In this document: piece by piece, positions 1 through 8,666 of the stretch
Position numbering within the stretch: the first letter of the stretch is position 1
Layout of the letters: every line of letters begins with the position of its first letter
Assembly: GCF_039522165.1 (NCBI RefSeq)
Contig: NZ_BAAADE010000001.1
Coordinates: 186,001 to 250,000, forward strand
Direction of reading: 5' to 3'
DNA length: 64,000 bases
Origin: Paenochrobactrum glaciei
GTDB lineage: Bacteria > Pseudomonadota > Alphaproteobacteria > Rhizobiales > Rhizobiaceae
The notes under the pieces: generated by a model
What the model was told of the DNA's origin: nothing
Seen by the model: the letters and a program-made list of their open reading frames with translations, nothing else
Database searches by the model: none
Translations under genes and position numbers: made by a program

Positions 1-528
1 GAGGAAGAAGATGATCCGGAAATTTATTGGGTGCGCCCTGAAAAGCGCGGCATCATTCCGCTGGAAGATTTTCATGTCTCCCGCAGCCTTGCCAAAGCAA
101 TCCGCCAACAAAAATATCAAATTAAAATGAACACGGACTTTGCCGGTGTTTTACGCGGCTGCGCGAATGGCGAAGGTGAGCGCGAACGCACATGGATTAA
201 CGATCCGATCAAAGCATCCTGTATGCGTCTGCATGCTTTGGGACATGCGCATAGTGTGGAAGCATGGGATGGCGAGCGGCTGGTCGGCGGGCTTTATGGC
301 ATTAGTCTGGGGCGTGCATTCTTTGGTGAAAGCATGTTCAGCCGTGAACGCGACACCTCGAAACTATGTCTCGCCTTTTTGGTTGAGCATTTGAAAAGCC
401 GCGGCTTCATTCTGCTGGACACACAATTCATCACCGACCACTTAAAAAGCCTCGGTGCGATTGAAATTCCACGTAAAGACTATGAAAAACGGCTTGAAGA
501 AGCACTGACAGGCGACGCCACATTTTAA
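1..528 (+). CDS. aat: Leucyl/phenylalanyl-tRNA--protein transferase, 5' end cut by window edge
   Basis: Aat transfers Leu or Phe from aminoacyl-tRNA to proteins with N-terminal Arg or Lys, marking them for ClpS/ClpAP (N-end rule); it is cytosolic. The frame is open from base 1, so only the last 175 residues are seen. Family landmarks are clear: a tryptophan segment near the start (PEIYWV), TWI, the LGHAHSVE motif, LVGGLYG, FFGESMFS, and the C-terminal LGAIEIPR. Full-length relatives are about 200-230 residues, so roughly 30 residues plus the start lie upstream of the window. The next gene is convergent, 43 bases away. Identity is secure; the true start cannot be seen. Confidence 0.95.
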   Translation, partial: EEEDDPEIYWVRPEKRGIIPLEDFHVSRSLAKAIRQQKYQIKMNTDFAGVLRGCANGEGERERTWINDPIKASCMRLHALGHAHSVEAWDGERLVGGLYGISLGRAFFGESMFSRERDTSKLCLAFLVEHLKSRGFILLDTQFITDHLKSLGAIEIPRKDYEKRLEEALTGDATF

Positions 529-571
529 GATGACGCGCCGACCAATATAAATAAATTTAAACTTAGATTGA

Positions 572-1033
572 TTAATTGCCTTTTGGCGGCGCAGGCACTT
601 CTGACTTCTGCTTACAATCTTTCAGCCAGATATCATAAACTGCGTGTTCAACCGCATTGAGACCCGGGCTATCGGCAAACATCCAGCCATTGAATATACG
701 GCGGATTTTACGATCGAGGGTGATCTCGTCCACTTCGACAAAACTGTCGGTGCGCGGCGTTTCATTATCAGTGCGGGAATAGCAAACTTTCGGCGTTACC
801 TGCAAAGCACCAAACTGCACTGTTTCATTGATATAAACATCGAATGTCGTGATACGGCCGGTGATTTTATCAAGGCCGGAAAACTCAGCAACCGGATTTT
901 CAATGCGGTCAGCTTGCGCCACGCCCCCTGCCATCATCAGGCATGCAGCCACAGCAAAGGTCAGCTTTCCGGCTGTGCGGCAGCGATTAACCAGAGTGGT
1001 TGCTGTTCCTGATAGTAACCGGGAATTGATCAT
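572..1033 (-). CDS. DUF2155 family exported protein
   Basis: A 153-residue protein with a basic N-terminus and a hydrophobic export segment (about residues 20-40, ending near AQA), so probably periplasmic. The rest matches the alphaproteobacterial DUF2155 pattern: a LDKITGR segment, a Tyr/Thr-rich strand region, VCYSR, and a C-terminal FNGWMFADSPGLNAVEHAVYD with a following Cys. Function is unknown. I chose ATG at 1033; a TTG two codons earlier is also in frame, and neither has a strong Shine-Dalgarno. It lies downstream of the NDUFA12-like gene on the same strand but behind that gene's terminator, so it is probably transcribed separately. Confidence 0.85.
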   Translation of the reverse strand: MINSRLLSGTATTLVNRCRTAGKLTFAVAACLMMAGGVAQADRIENPVAEFSGLDKITGRITTFDVYINETVQFGALQVTPKVCYSRTDNETPRTDSFVEVDEITLDRKIRRIFNGWMFADSPGLNAVEHAVYDIWLKDCKQKSEVPAPPKGN

Positions 1034-1121
1034 GACCAAGTGAATATCCGTCTAAGTGTTTCCAATGAATAGTTTGAATATAAATTGTGGCGATTCGGAG
1101 CAACCGAACAACCTAAAATAA

Positions 1122-1152
1122 AAAAGCGCCGAGACATTTATCCGGCGCTTTT
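1122..1152 (-). terminator. Rho-independent terminator after the NDUFA12-like gene
   Basis: Perfect 10-bp arms (1122-1131 and 1143-1152, AAAAGCGCCG type) around an 11-base loop, with a U-rich tail on the minus strand. It lies 18 bases past the stop of the 1170-1580 gene. Confidence 0.8.
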
Positions 1153-1169
1153 ATGCATTCAAGCCTTAT

Positions 1170-1580
1170 TTATGCACCCGGTGTCCATGCATCATATTCA
1201 CCGGTTACACGCGGACGCTCAGCCTGCGCTGTGCCCGGCAGTGCAATTGCACCTTTCGGACGATATGCAAGCGGCGAACCGGTTAGATTTGCATGATGCG
1301 GTTTTTCCCATTCACGCGGCTTGTAATCTTCCTGTGATGGCGGTGTATCAACGCGGTGATGCATCCATCCGTGCCAGCCAGCCGGAATAGCGCTTGCTTC
1401 TGAATAACCGTTATAAATCACCCAGCGACGGGTGCGGCCTTCAGAATCCTTACCGCCCTGATAGTAAATATTGCCGAATTCATCTTCACCAACACGTTCA
1501 CCTTTGCGCCAGGTATGCAGGCGGGTACCGAGCGTTTGCCCATTCCACCAGGTGAAGAACTGTGTCAAAAATTTCATCAT
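1170..1580 (-). CDS. NADH:ubiquinone oxidoreductase accessory subunit, NDUFA12 family
   Basis: 136 residues. The order GNIYYQ, RRWVIYNG, ASAIPAGWHGWMHH, then W-x-KPHxxNLTGSPLAYRP is diagnostic for the NDUFA12 / 17.2-kDa complex I subunit, which alphaproteobacteria share with mitochondria. It sits on the peripheral arm of complex I at the cytoplasmic face and supports assembly rather than catalysis. The protein begins MMKF, and either Met could start it. As is usual in the order, it is not beside the nuo operon; it lies between DUF2155 and the gatB/GNAT pair. No signal peptide. Confidence 0.92.
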   Translation of the reverse strand: MMKFLTQFFTWWNGQTLGTRLHTWRKGERVGEDEFGNIYYQGGKDSEGRTRRWVIYNGYSEASAIPAGWHGWMHHRVDTPPSQEDYKPREWEKPHHANLTGSPLAYRPKGAIALPGTAQAERPRVTGEYDAWTPGA

Positions 1581-1716
1581 GGCTTTATTCCGGATCCAAA
1601 ATATTTAAGCTGTTCTGACCGCGTCATAAGTTACATAAACCGTCTTTGGGCTTATGGACTTTTCAACGCCAGATAGCAAGTTCCGATAGCGGGGCATCTT
1701 GACGCTGAAACAGTAA

Positions 1717-1740
1717 AACGGCGCTTTCAGCAACGCCGTT
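1717..1740 (-). terminator. Terminator after gatB-GNAT unit
   Basis: Seven-bp perfect arms (1717-1723, 1734-1740; AACGGCG/CGCCGTT) and a 10-base loop, with TTTTACTGTTT on the minus strand after the stem. It lies five bases past the GNAT stop. Confidence 0.7.
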
Positions 1741-1744
1741 CATC

Positions 1745-2248
1745 TTACATAACCCAAGCATTCAGGCTCTTTTGCAAAATCAAAACAGGTTCTTTAAAAT
1801 TCAAAGAACCCCACTCTGCATTGCGGCCAATTTGGCTGTAGCCCTTTTGCTCATAGAAGCGTCGGGCACGGCTATTCACTTCCAGAACTTCCAGCTTCAT
1901 CGCATTCACACCCGGAAAAGCCGTTTCGATCTCGTCCAGCAATGTGCTGCCTACGCCTTTGATCTGCTCCTCAGGCAACACATAAAGTTGATTGAGGCTG
2001 GCTGTCTCACGGGTCTCCTGATGGGCATAGGCCATACCGATAATACGACCCTTACCATCATCTGCGACCAGAAATTCCGAATAAGGGCGTTTCAAATTAG
2101 CCTTTAAAGCCGATAATGAATGCCACTCATTGGTGATGGTTTTGACGATCTCCTTACCCAGAACATCGTCAAAACTAGCGCTCCACGTGGTCAACAGCAG
2201 CTCGTGAACGGCTTTTAAATCCGCTTCAGCGGCTGTACGAACCCACAT
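1745..2248 (-). CDS. GNAT family N-acetyltransferase
   Basis: 167 residues with the GNAT fold: beta-1 start VRTAAEADL, acetyl-CoA pyrophosphate loop Q-x-K-G-x-G (about residues 95-100), and the C-terminal NSRARRFYEQKGY motif (about 125-137) typical of amino-group acetylases. The substrate cannot be told. The longer reading frame begins at 2266 inside gatB, but ATG 2248 lies one base after the gatB stop with GAGGAA just upstream, so this start is preferred. That spacing implies translational coupling to gatB. Functional linkage to GatB is not evident. Confidence 0.85.
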   Translation of the reverse strand: MWVRTAAEADLKAVHELLLTTWSASFDDVLGKEIVKTITNEWHSLSALKANLKRPYSEFLVADDGKGRIIGMAYAHQETRETASLNQLYVLPEEQIKGVGSTLLDEIETAFPGVNAMKLEVLEVNSRARRFYEQKGYSQIGRNAEWGSLNFKEPVLILQKSLNAWVM

Positions 2249-2249
2249 A

Positions 2250-3752
2250 TTATTCCTCGATGCCAAGCTTGGCTTTGACCAGATCGTTCACAGCCTGCGG
2301 GTTTGCTTTACCGCCGGTTGCCTTCATCACCTGACCAACAAACCAGCCAGCCAAAGATGGCTTGGCCTTAGCCTGCTCAACCTTGTCCGGATTACCGGCA
2401 ATCACATCATCAACGGCTTTTTCAATCGCACCGGTGTCGGTGACCTGCTTCATGCCGCGGGTTTCAACGATAGCTTTCGGATCGCCGCCTTCGTTCCAGA
2501 CAATCTCAAACAGATCTTTAGCGATCTTGCCGGAAATGGTGCCTTCTTTGATCAGATCAATGATAGCGCCCAGCTGATCGGCTGAAACCGGTGTTTCTTC
2601 AATGTCCTTGCTGGCCTTGTTCAAAGCACCGAGCAGATCATTGATAACCCAGTTGGCAGCAATCTTGCCATCACGGCCATTGGCAACCGATTCGTAATAA
2701 TCAGCGATGGCTTTTTCTGTGACCAGAATAGACGCATCATAAACCGAAATACCCTGTGTTTCGATCAGACGATGCTTCTTGTCATCCGGCAATTCGGTGA
2801 GTTCTGCGGCCAGCGCATCAACGAAAGCCTGATCAAATTCAAGCGGCAAAAGATCAGGATCCGGGAAATAGCGATAGTCATGCGCTTCTTCTTTAGAGCG
2901 CATTGAACGTGTTTCGCCTTTAGCTGGGTCAAACAGGCGTGTTTCCTGATCAACCTTGCCACCATCTTCAAGAAGAGCGATCTGGCGACGGGCTTCATAT
3001 TCAATCGCCTGACCAACGAAACGGATCGAGTTGACGTTTTTAATTTCGCAACGTGTGCCGAATTCGCCGCCCGGACGACGTACAGAGACGTTAACGTCCG
3101 CACGCATGGAGCCTTCATCCATGTTACCGTCACAAGTGCCAAGATAACGCACGATGGTGCGCAGCTTGGTCAGATAAGCTTTGGCTTCATCAGATGAGCG
3201 CAGATCAGGCTTGGAGACGATCTCCATCAATGGCATGCCTGAGCGGTTCAAGTCCACATAAGACATGGTCGGATGCTGATCATGCATGGATTTACCGGCA
3301 TCCTGCTCCAGATGGATGCGTTCAATGCCGATTTCCACATCTTCAAACTGACCTTTGGAATCAGGGCCAACAGAAATCATGATCTTGCCTTCACCGACAA
3401 TCGGCTGCTGGAACTGTGAAATCTGGTAGCCCTGCGGCAGATCAGGATAGAAATAGTTTTTGCGATCAAAAACTGATTTCAGATTGATCTGTGCCTTCAG
3501 ACCGAGACCTGTACGCACGGCCTGACGGACACATTCCATATTAATGACCGGCAACATGCCCGGCATCGCTGCATCAATCAGCGACACATTGGCATTCGGC
3601 TCGGCACCGAAAGATGTGGAAGCGCCGGAAAACAGCTTTGATTCTGAAGTGACCTGCGCATGGACTTCCATGCCGATCACAACTTCCCAATCGCCGGTGG
3701 CGCCGGAGATAAAACGTTTTGGTTCAGGCGTACGTGTATCAATAAGGGACAT
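2250..3752 (-). CDS. gatB: Asp-tRNA(Asn)/Glu-tRNA(Gln) amidotransferase subunit B
   Basis: 500 residues, full length. GatB is the kinase and tRNA-binding subunit of GatCAB; with ammonia from GatA it amidates Glu-tRNA(Gln) and, where needed, Asp-tRNA(Asn). Seen: WEVVIGMEVHAQV at about 22-34, KNYFYPDLPQGYQISQ near 100, the DLNRSGMPLMEIVSKPD segment near 170, EIKNVNS, DYRYFPDPDL, and the C-terminal YqeY-like helical tail from about 350. gatC and gatA are not in the window, as is common in this order. It is followed after one base by the GNAT gene. Confidence 0.97.
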   Translation of the reverse strand: MSLIDTRTPEPKRFISGATGDWEVVIGMEVHAQVTSESKLFSGASTSFGAEPNANVSLIDAAMPGMLPVINMECVRQAVRTGLGLKAQINLKSVFDRKNYFYPDLPQGYQISQFQQPIVGEGKIMISVGPDSKGQFEDVEIGIERIHLEQDAGKSMHDQHPTMSYVDLNRSGMPLMEIVSKPDLRSSDEAKAYLTKLRTIVRYLGTCDGNMDEGSMRADVNVSVRRPGGEFGTRCEIKNVNSIRFVGQAIEYEARRQIALLEDGGKVDQETRLFDPAKGETRSMRSKEEAHDYRYFPDPDLLPLEFDQAFVDALAAELTELPDDKKHRLIETQGISVYDASILVTEKAIADYYESVANGRDGKIAANWVINDLLGALNKASKDIEETPVSADQLGAIIDLIKEGTISGKIAKDLFEIVWNEGGDPKAIVETRGMKQVTDTGAIEKAVDDVIAGNPDKVEQAKAKPSLAGWFVGQVMKATGGKANPQAVNDLVKAKLGIEE

Positions 3753-3831
3753 ACTGGCTCGTCACTGCTAAGTTTTAAGTTTTCTATTGGCTAGAACAAA
3801 GCCAGCGCTGAGGCAAGCTTTTCAGCCTATT

Positions 3832-5655
3832 TCATTCAACTGTTACCGATTTTGCTAGGTTTCGTGGCTGATCCACATCGGTTCCCATGAAAACCGCGGT
3901 GTAATAGGCCAGCATTTGCACAGGCAGTGCATAAAGCAGCGGCGTGATAAATTCGGCCATTTCCGGCAAAACAATCGTCGCCATCGTGTCAATGCTGGCA
4001 TTTTTAGCGCCTTCTGCATCACTGATCAGAATAATACGCCCACCGCGTGCGGCCACTTCCTGCATATTAGAGACGGTCTTTTCATAAAGGCGATCAGACG
4101 GCGCGATGACAATCACCGGAATTGAATCATCAATCAGGGCAATCGGCCCGTGCTTCAACTCACCAGCGGCATAGCCTTCGGCGTGAATATAAGAGATTTC
4201 TTTGAGCTTCAGTGCGCCTTCCATCGCCAGCGGAAAAGACGTGCTGCGCCCTAAATAAAGCACATGCTTTACTTGCGCCAATTCACGGCAAATTTTCTCA
4301 ATCTCACCTTCAAGCTTCAGCACTTGATTGGCAATGCGCGGCACTTCCGACAATTGCTTAACCAATGCGCGCTCTTGTGCGTCATCAATGACGCCGCGCT
4401 GTTTGGCAGCCATGACAGCTAAAGAAGCCATCACCGTCAACTGACTGGTAAAGGCCTTGGTGGAGGCCACACCAATTTCAGGCCCTGCCAAAATCGGGAA
4501 AACAGCATCAGATTCGCGTGCAATGGTTGAGGTCGTCACATTCACAATCGATGCGATCTTCAAACCTTGCGATTTGCAATAGCGCAGTGAGGCCAGCGTG
4601 TCGGCCGTTTCGCCTGACTGCGACACAAACATTGCCAATGTGTCTTTGGAAAGCGGCATTTCACGATAGCGGAACTCGGACGCAATATCGATATCAACCG
4701 GCAAACGCGCAATCTGCTCGAACCAATATTTGCCGATAGCGGCCGCATAATAAGCAGTACCGCAGGCAGACATCGATAAGCGGTCGATTTTGCTGAAATC
4801 CAGCTCTGCCACATCCTGACGCACAGTACCGGTGGAGAGGTCGAGATAATGCGCCAATGTATGGCCGATCACTTCCGGCTGTTCGTGGATTTCTTTTTCC
4901 ATGAAATGGCGGTGATTGCCTTTGGAAACCAGAAATTCCTGCGACTGCACTTTCTGTACAGCGCGCTTCACTTCATTATTCTGCGCATCGTAAATGGTCG
5001 CGCCACTTTTACGCACCACAACCCAGTCGCCATCTTCCAGATAGCAGATCATATCGGTAAGCGGTGCCAAAGCGATGGCATCGGAGCCCAGATACATTTC
5101 CCCATCGCCATAACCAATAGCAAGTGGTGGCCCCTGACGCGCACCAATCAGCAATCCCTCGACACCTTCAAAAATGATCGCCAGCGCGAAAGCACCCTGC
5201 AATTGCGGCAAAGCAGCTTTGACGGCATCAATCGGCGGCAGACCACGATCCATTTCGCGCGTAACCAAATGGGCAACGGCTTCTGTGTCTGTCTCGGTTT
5301 CAAACACATAGCCGTCAGCCTGAAGGCTGGCACGCAATTCTGCAAAATTTTCAATAATACCATTATGAACAACGGCCAGACGCTTGGTCATATGCGGATG
5401 CGCATTGCGCTCAACCGGTTTGCCATGGGTTGCCCAGCGGGTATGCCCGATGCCGACAACACCCGGCAAAGGCTGGTCTTTCAAATGGTTTTCAAGATTG
5501 ACCAGCTTGCCCTCGGCACGACGACGCGCCAAAGCGCCGCCATCAAGGGTGGCAATACCGGCGGAATCATAACCGCGATATTCAAGCCGCTTCAAACTAT
5601 CGACCAAAAGAGACGCCACATCTCTACCGGCAACGATACCAATAATTCCGCACAT
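3832..5655 (-). CDS. glmS: Glutamine--fructose-6-phosphate aminotransferase (isomerizing)
   Basis: 607 residues. GlmS makes glucosamine-6-phosphate from fructose-6-phosphate and glutamine, the entry to UDP-GlcNAc for peptidoglycan and LPS. The N-terminal Ntn glutaminase begins MCGIIGI with nucleophile Cys2 and carries GHTRWATHG and HNGIIEN. Two SIS sugar-isomerase domains follow, with SACGTAYYA and SQSGETADTL, and GPEIGVASTKAFTSQ leads into the second. The C-terminus PRNLAKSVTVE is the usual end. It is downstream of glmU on the same strand; the 165-base gap holds two strong hairpins. No glmS ribozyme is seen. Confidence 0.98.
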   Translation of the reverse strand: MCGIIGIVAGRDVASLLVDSLKRLEYRGYDSAGIATLDGGALARRRAEGKLVNLENHLKDQPLPGVVGIGHTRWATHGKPVERNAHPHMTKRLAVVHNGIIENFAELRASLQADGYVFETETDTEAVAHLVTREMDRGLPPIDAVKAALPQLQGAFALAIIFEGVEGLLIGARQGPPLAIGYGDGEMYLGSDAIALAPLTDMICYLEDGDWVVVRKSGATIYDAQNNEVKRAVQKVQSQEFLVSKGNHRHFMEKEIHEQPEVIGHTLAHYLDLSTGTVRQDVAELDFSKIDRLSMSACGTAYYAAAIGKYWFEQIARLPVDIDIASEFRYREMPLSKDTLAMFVSQSGETADTLASLRYCKSQGLKIASIVNVTTSTIARESDAVFPILAGPEIGVASTKAFTSQLTVMASLAVMAAKQRGVIDDAQERALVKQLSEVPRIANQVLKLEGEIEKICRELAQVKHVLYLGRSTSFPLAMEGALKLKEISYIHAEGYAAGELKHGPIALIDDSIPVIVIAPSDRLYEKTVSNMQEVAARGGRIILISDAEGAKNASIDTMATIVLPEMAEFITPLLYALPVQMLAYYTAVFMGTDVDQPRNLAKSVTVE

Positions 5656-5702
5656 AATTAAAATCCCGAGTTTAGACGAATAGATATTTTATTGACAATA
5701 AA

Positions 5703-5740
5703 TCTGTCAGGGCTTTTTAAAAATGAGCCACCCTGACAGA
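5703..5740 (-). promoter_or_regulatory. Second hairpin in the glmU-glmS spacer
   Basis: Perfect 10-bp arms at 5703-5712 and 5731-5740 (TCTGTCAGGG and its complement), extended inside by GCT/AGC, with an A/T core TTTTTAAAAA. On the minus strand it falls 48 bases before the glmS start. No clean U-run follows, so it is less likely a simple terminator than an mRNA structure in the glmS leader. Confidence 0.55.
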
Positions 5741-5777
5741 GCATTCTGCATAAAGATAAATTGAATTCATATATAAT

Positions 5778-5818
5778 CACTTATGTTTTCAGCCTTTTTA
5801 AAACTGAAAACATAAGTG
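5778..5818 (-). promoter_or_regulatory. First hairpin in the glmU-glmS spacer
   Basis: Perfect 15-bp inverted repeat (5778-5792 and 5804-5818, CACTTATGTTTTCAG type) around an 11-base A/T loop. It starts two bases after the glmU stop on the minus strand. No U-run follows, so an RNA-processing or stability element for the glmUS message fits as well as a terminator. Confidence 0.6.
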
Positions 5819-5820
5819 GA

Positions 5821-7191
5821 TCACGCTTCTCTTCTGGCTTTAATCTGCGCTTTCAATGCCGCATATTTTTCACGTAAAATCGATGCACGGCCTTCCTTGA
5901 CTGCCTGACGGGCACGTCCCAAAGCCAGCGCATTATCCGGCACATTTTCAACAATCACACTGCCGGATGCAACATAAGCATTATCGCCGATGCGCACGGG
6001 TGCCACCAATGATGAATTGGAGCCGATAAAGCTGTTTTCACCGATCTCGGTTTGAAACTTGTTAAAGCCGTCATAGTTGCAGGTAATGGTGCCTGCACCA
6101 ATATTAGCGCTCGCGCCCACTGTTGCATCACCAATATAGGAAAGGTGATTGACCTTGGCACCCTCACCGATTTTGGCGTTTTTCACTTCGCAGAAATTGC
6201 CAACCTTTGCTTTTGCCGACAAATCAGCGCCCGGACGCAGACGCGCATAAGGGCCGACCTGTGCATCAGCACCAATTTGAGCACCTTCCAGATGCGAAAA
6301 AGCATGAATGACCGCACCGGTTTTAATGTTAACTTTCTCACCGAAAAACACATTCGGCTCAATAATAACATCCGGTTCAATCACTGTATCATGTGCGAAA
6401 TAAACAGTTTCAGGCGCCAGTAAAGTCACACCGTCAATCATCATCGCCTGACGTTTACGGTTTTGCCAGATGCCTTCGGCTTCTGCCAGTTCCAGACGAT
6501 TATTGATGCCGATCACATTATCGACCGGCACTTCAACGCCCACCACATGCAAGCCTTTGTCATGCGCAAGCTTCACAATATCGGTTAAATAATATTCGCC
6601 CTTAGCATTATTGTTATCGACAGCATCCAGAAGCGCCAGCAAATGGTTGCCGCGAACCGCCATCAAACCACCATTGCAAAAGCCAATGGCTTTTTGCGCG
6701 TCATTTGCTTCTTTTTCTTCAACAATCGCAACAAGCTTGCCGTTTTCTTCAATCAAACGGCCATAGCCATGCGGGTTTTCCGGACGGAAACCCATCACCA
6801 CCACATCAGCACCCTCGCCCAAACGAGCACGCGCCTGCTCCAAGGCCTGCGCCTCGATCAGCGGTGTATCGCCAAAAACAATCAGCACATCGTCATAGCC
6901 GCGTGCAATCGCCTCGCGTGCAGCCAAAACCGCATGCGCAGTGCCCAGACGTTCGACCTGCTCATAAGATGAAACATTAGCAGTAATTTTCTCAACTGCA
7001 CCACGCACAGCATCGGCACCACGACCAACCACCAGCGCCACATCGCTTTCACCTGTCGCCTGAACGGCTTTCACCACATGGCAAACCAATGGCAGGCCGG
7101 CAATTTTGTGCAAAACCTTGGGCAAGGCTGATTTCATACGTGTGCCTTCACCCGCAGCAAGCACAACAGAAAGACAGGAACGGCTGGTCAT
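5821..7191 (-). CDS. glmU: Bifunctional N-acetylglucosamine-1-phosphate uridyltransferase / glucosamine-1-phosphate acetyltransferase
   Basis: 456 residues. GlmU acetylates GlcN-1-P and then transfers UMP to give UDP-GlcNAc. The N-terminal pyrophosphorylase shows LAAGEGTRMKS and LPKVLHKIAG (about residues 12-30), ERLGTAHAV and GDTPLI. From about residue 265 a left-handed beta-helix of hexapeptide repeats runs to about 430, including the acetyl-transfer segment LSYIGDATVGASANIGAGT. It is the first gene of the glmU-glmS pair, so two genes of the same pathway are read together or nearly so. Start ATG is unambiguous. Confidence 0.97.
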   Translation of the reverse strand: MTSRSCLSVVLAAGEGTRMKSALPKVLHKIAGLPLVCHVVKAVQATGESDVALVVGRGADAVRGAVEKITANVSSYEQVERLGTAHAVLAAREAIARGYDDVLIVFGDTPLIEAQALEQARARLGEGADVVVMGFRPENPHGYGRLIEENGKLVAIVEEKEANDAQKAIGFCNGGLMAVRGNHLLALLDAVDNNNAKGEYYLTDIVKLAHDKGLHVVGVEVPVDNVIGINNRLELAEAEGIWQNRKRQAMMIDGVTLLAPETVYFAHDTVIEPDVIIEPNVFFGEKVNIKTGAVIHAFSHLEGAQIGADAQVGPYARLRPGADLSAKAKVGNFCEVKNAKIGEGAKVNHLSYIGDATVGASANIGAGTITCNYDGFNKFQTEIGENSFIGSNSSLVAPVRIGDNAYVASGSVIVENVPDNALALGRARQAVKEGRASILREKYAALKAQIKARREA

Positions 7192-7266
7192 AGTGTTTTA
7201 TCCGTTATTGAAGAGCAGTTTATGGATGATATTCACAAGGAATATCACCATTATTTCGTTAATATT

Positions 7267-8031
7267 TTAACCCAAACGACCCAATACCGGGAAGGTTTCC
7301 AAGAGCCAGAACGCAAAAGCCTGCATGCCGCCGGTGAGGAACAAGACACCAGCAAGGATAAGCAACACGCCCATAACCTTTTCCACTTTGCCCAGATGCA
7401 CTTTAAATTTGGCCAAAAAGCGCATGAAAGCACCTGAAAAGCTCGCAGCCAAAATGAATGGCACACCTAAGCCCAGCGAATAGACGGCAAGCAATGCCGC
7501 GCCATCACCAACTGTACTGCTGCCGCCAGCCAAGGTCAGGATCGGCCCCAGCACCGGCCCGATGCAAGGTGTCCAGCCAAAAGCAAAGGCAAGCCCCATA
7601 ATATAAGCGCCAAGCGGCGTGGCCGGTGCACGATTGGCCTGAAAGCGTGCCTCGCGCGACAGTAGCGACAAGCGGAACACGCCTAAGAAATTAAGCCCCA
7701 TAATGATGATGACCACACCGGCAGCCATGGCAATTTCCTGCTGCCATTGGCGCAGGAAATGTCCAATTGATGAGGCACCAGCGCCAAGCGCGACAAAAAC
7801 GGTAGTAAAGCCCAGCACAAAGGAAATGGAGGCAATCAGCAAAGCGCGGCGTTTGCTGGCAGCAACGGCTTTATCCGCACTCACACCAGCTGCATCATTT
7901 TGGCGAAAATCATCTACACTGACACCGGCCATATAGCACAGATAAGGCGGCACCAAAGGCAACACGCATGGGGATAAAAATGACAAAGCACCCGCGCCCG
8001 CAGCGGTCAGGTAAGAAATATCCAGTGCCAA
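7267..8031 (-). CDS. ccdA: Cytochrome c biogenesis protein CcdA (DsbD-like membrane thiol transporter)
   Basis: 254 residues with about six membrane helices. CcdA carries electrons from cytosolic thioredoxin across the inner membrane to reduce apocytochrome c and other periplasmic thiols. The two redox cysteines are visible in LSPCVLPLVP (Cys22) and GWTPCIGPVLGP (Cys157). The hydrophobic segments are split by one polar loop around residues 38-65. The start appears to be TTG at 8031, with GGAGA eight bases upstream; no nearby ATG fits. The next gene upstream diverges. Confidence 0.93.
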   Translation of the reverse strand: MALDISYLTAAGAGALSFLSPCVLPLVPPYLCYMAGVSVDDFRQNDAAGVSADKAVAASKRRALLIASISFVLGFTTVFVALGAGASSIGHFLRQWQQEIAMAAGVVIIIMGLNFLGVFRLSLLSREARFQANRAPATPLGAYIMGLAFAFGWTPCIGPVLGPILTLAGGSSTVGDGAALLAVYSLGLGVPFILAASFSGAFMRFLAKFKVHLGKVEKVMGVLLILAGVLFLTGGMQAFAFWLLETFPVLGRLG

Positions 8032-8275
8032 TGAAATGTCTCCGGTGATCAGTCGCAGATATAAATCCGCTCATATAGATTCAAAATATAGCCTGAGGCC
8101 TGAACCCGAGGCTGAGCCCTTATAGTGCATTTTTGCTAATATGAGCAACACACAGCAAAGCTTAGGCCCTGAGTTTCTGAGTTTCGTGATTTTACGCCTG
8201 AACATGATAGTGCGGAAATAAAGCTATCAAACCACCCATCATTCACGATATGTATATCAGCAAAGAAGAAAAAGG

Positions 8276-8569
8276 ATGAGCGCCGTGAAAACAGCCCCGA
8301 ATGAGCACGCAGAATCTCTGGCGATTGAAGCCCTGATCTGGCTGACACAAGAGCCGGATTTGATGTCGCGTTTTTTAACGCTGACCGGCATTGATGCCTC
8401 AGCCATTCGCAGTGCCGCACGCGAACCCGGTTTTTTGGGCGGTGTTTTACAGTTTTTACTGGCGCATGAACCAACATTGATGCGTTTTTGTGAAGCAACC
8501 GAAAACGAGCCTAACTCTGTTGTCACGGCTGCACGACAATTGCCAGGCGGCCAGATGAACGAGTTTTAA
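8276..8569 (+). CDS. DUF3572 family protein
   Basis: 97 residues, soluble and mainly helical. The segments AIEALIWLTQEPDLMSRF, a GIDA..IR helix, and PGFLGGVLQFLLAHEPTLMRF match the small alphaproteobacterial DUF3572 family, whose role is unknown. ATG at 8276 follows a purine-rich AAGAAGAAAAAGG. It is a single gene, ended by a strong hairpin and convergent with rnk. Confidence 0.85.
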   Translation: MSAVKTAPNEHAESLAIEALIWLTQEPDLMSRFLTLTGIDASAIRSAAREPGFLGGVLQFLLAHEPTLMRFCEATENEPNSVVTAARQLPGGQMNEF

Positions 8570-8589
8570 TCACACTACCGATGTCACAA

Positions 8590-8618
8590 AAAAAGAGCGC
8601 CGTTTGAGCGCTCTTTTT
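8590..8618. terminator. Bidirectional terminator between DUF3572 gene and rnk
   Basis: Eleven-bp perfect arms (8590-8600 and 8608-8618, AAAAAGAGCGC type) with a 7-base loop. A-run before and T-run after make it work in both directions for the convergent genes. Confidence 0.85.
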
Positions 8619-8666
8619 CATTTTCGAATTTTATTTCAAGCTGCGCTTTGCCTTTAAAGCATCAGG

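Noticed and set aside
4849..5661. 270-codon plus-strand open frame
   Set aside because: Antisense to glmS, which is full length and canonical.
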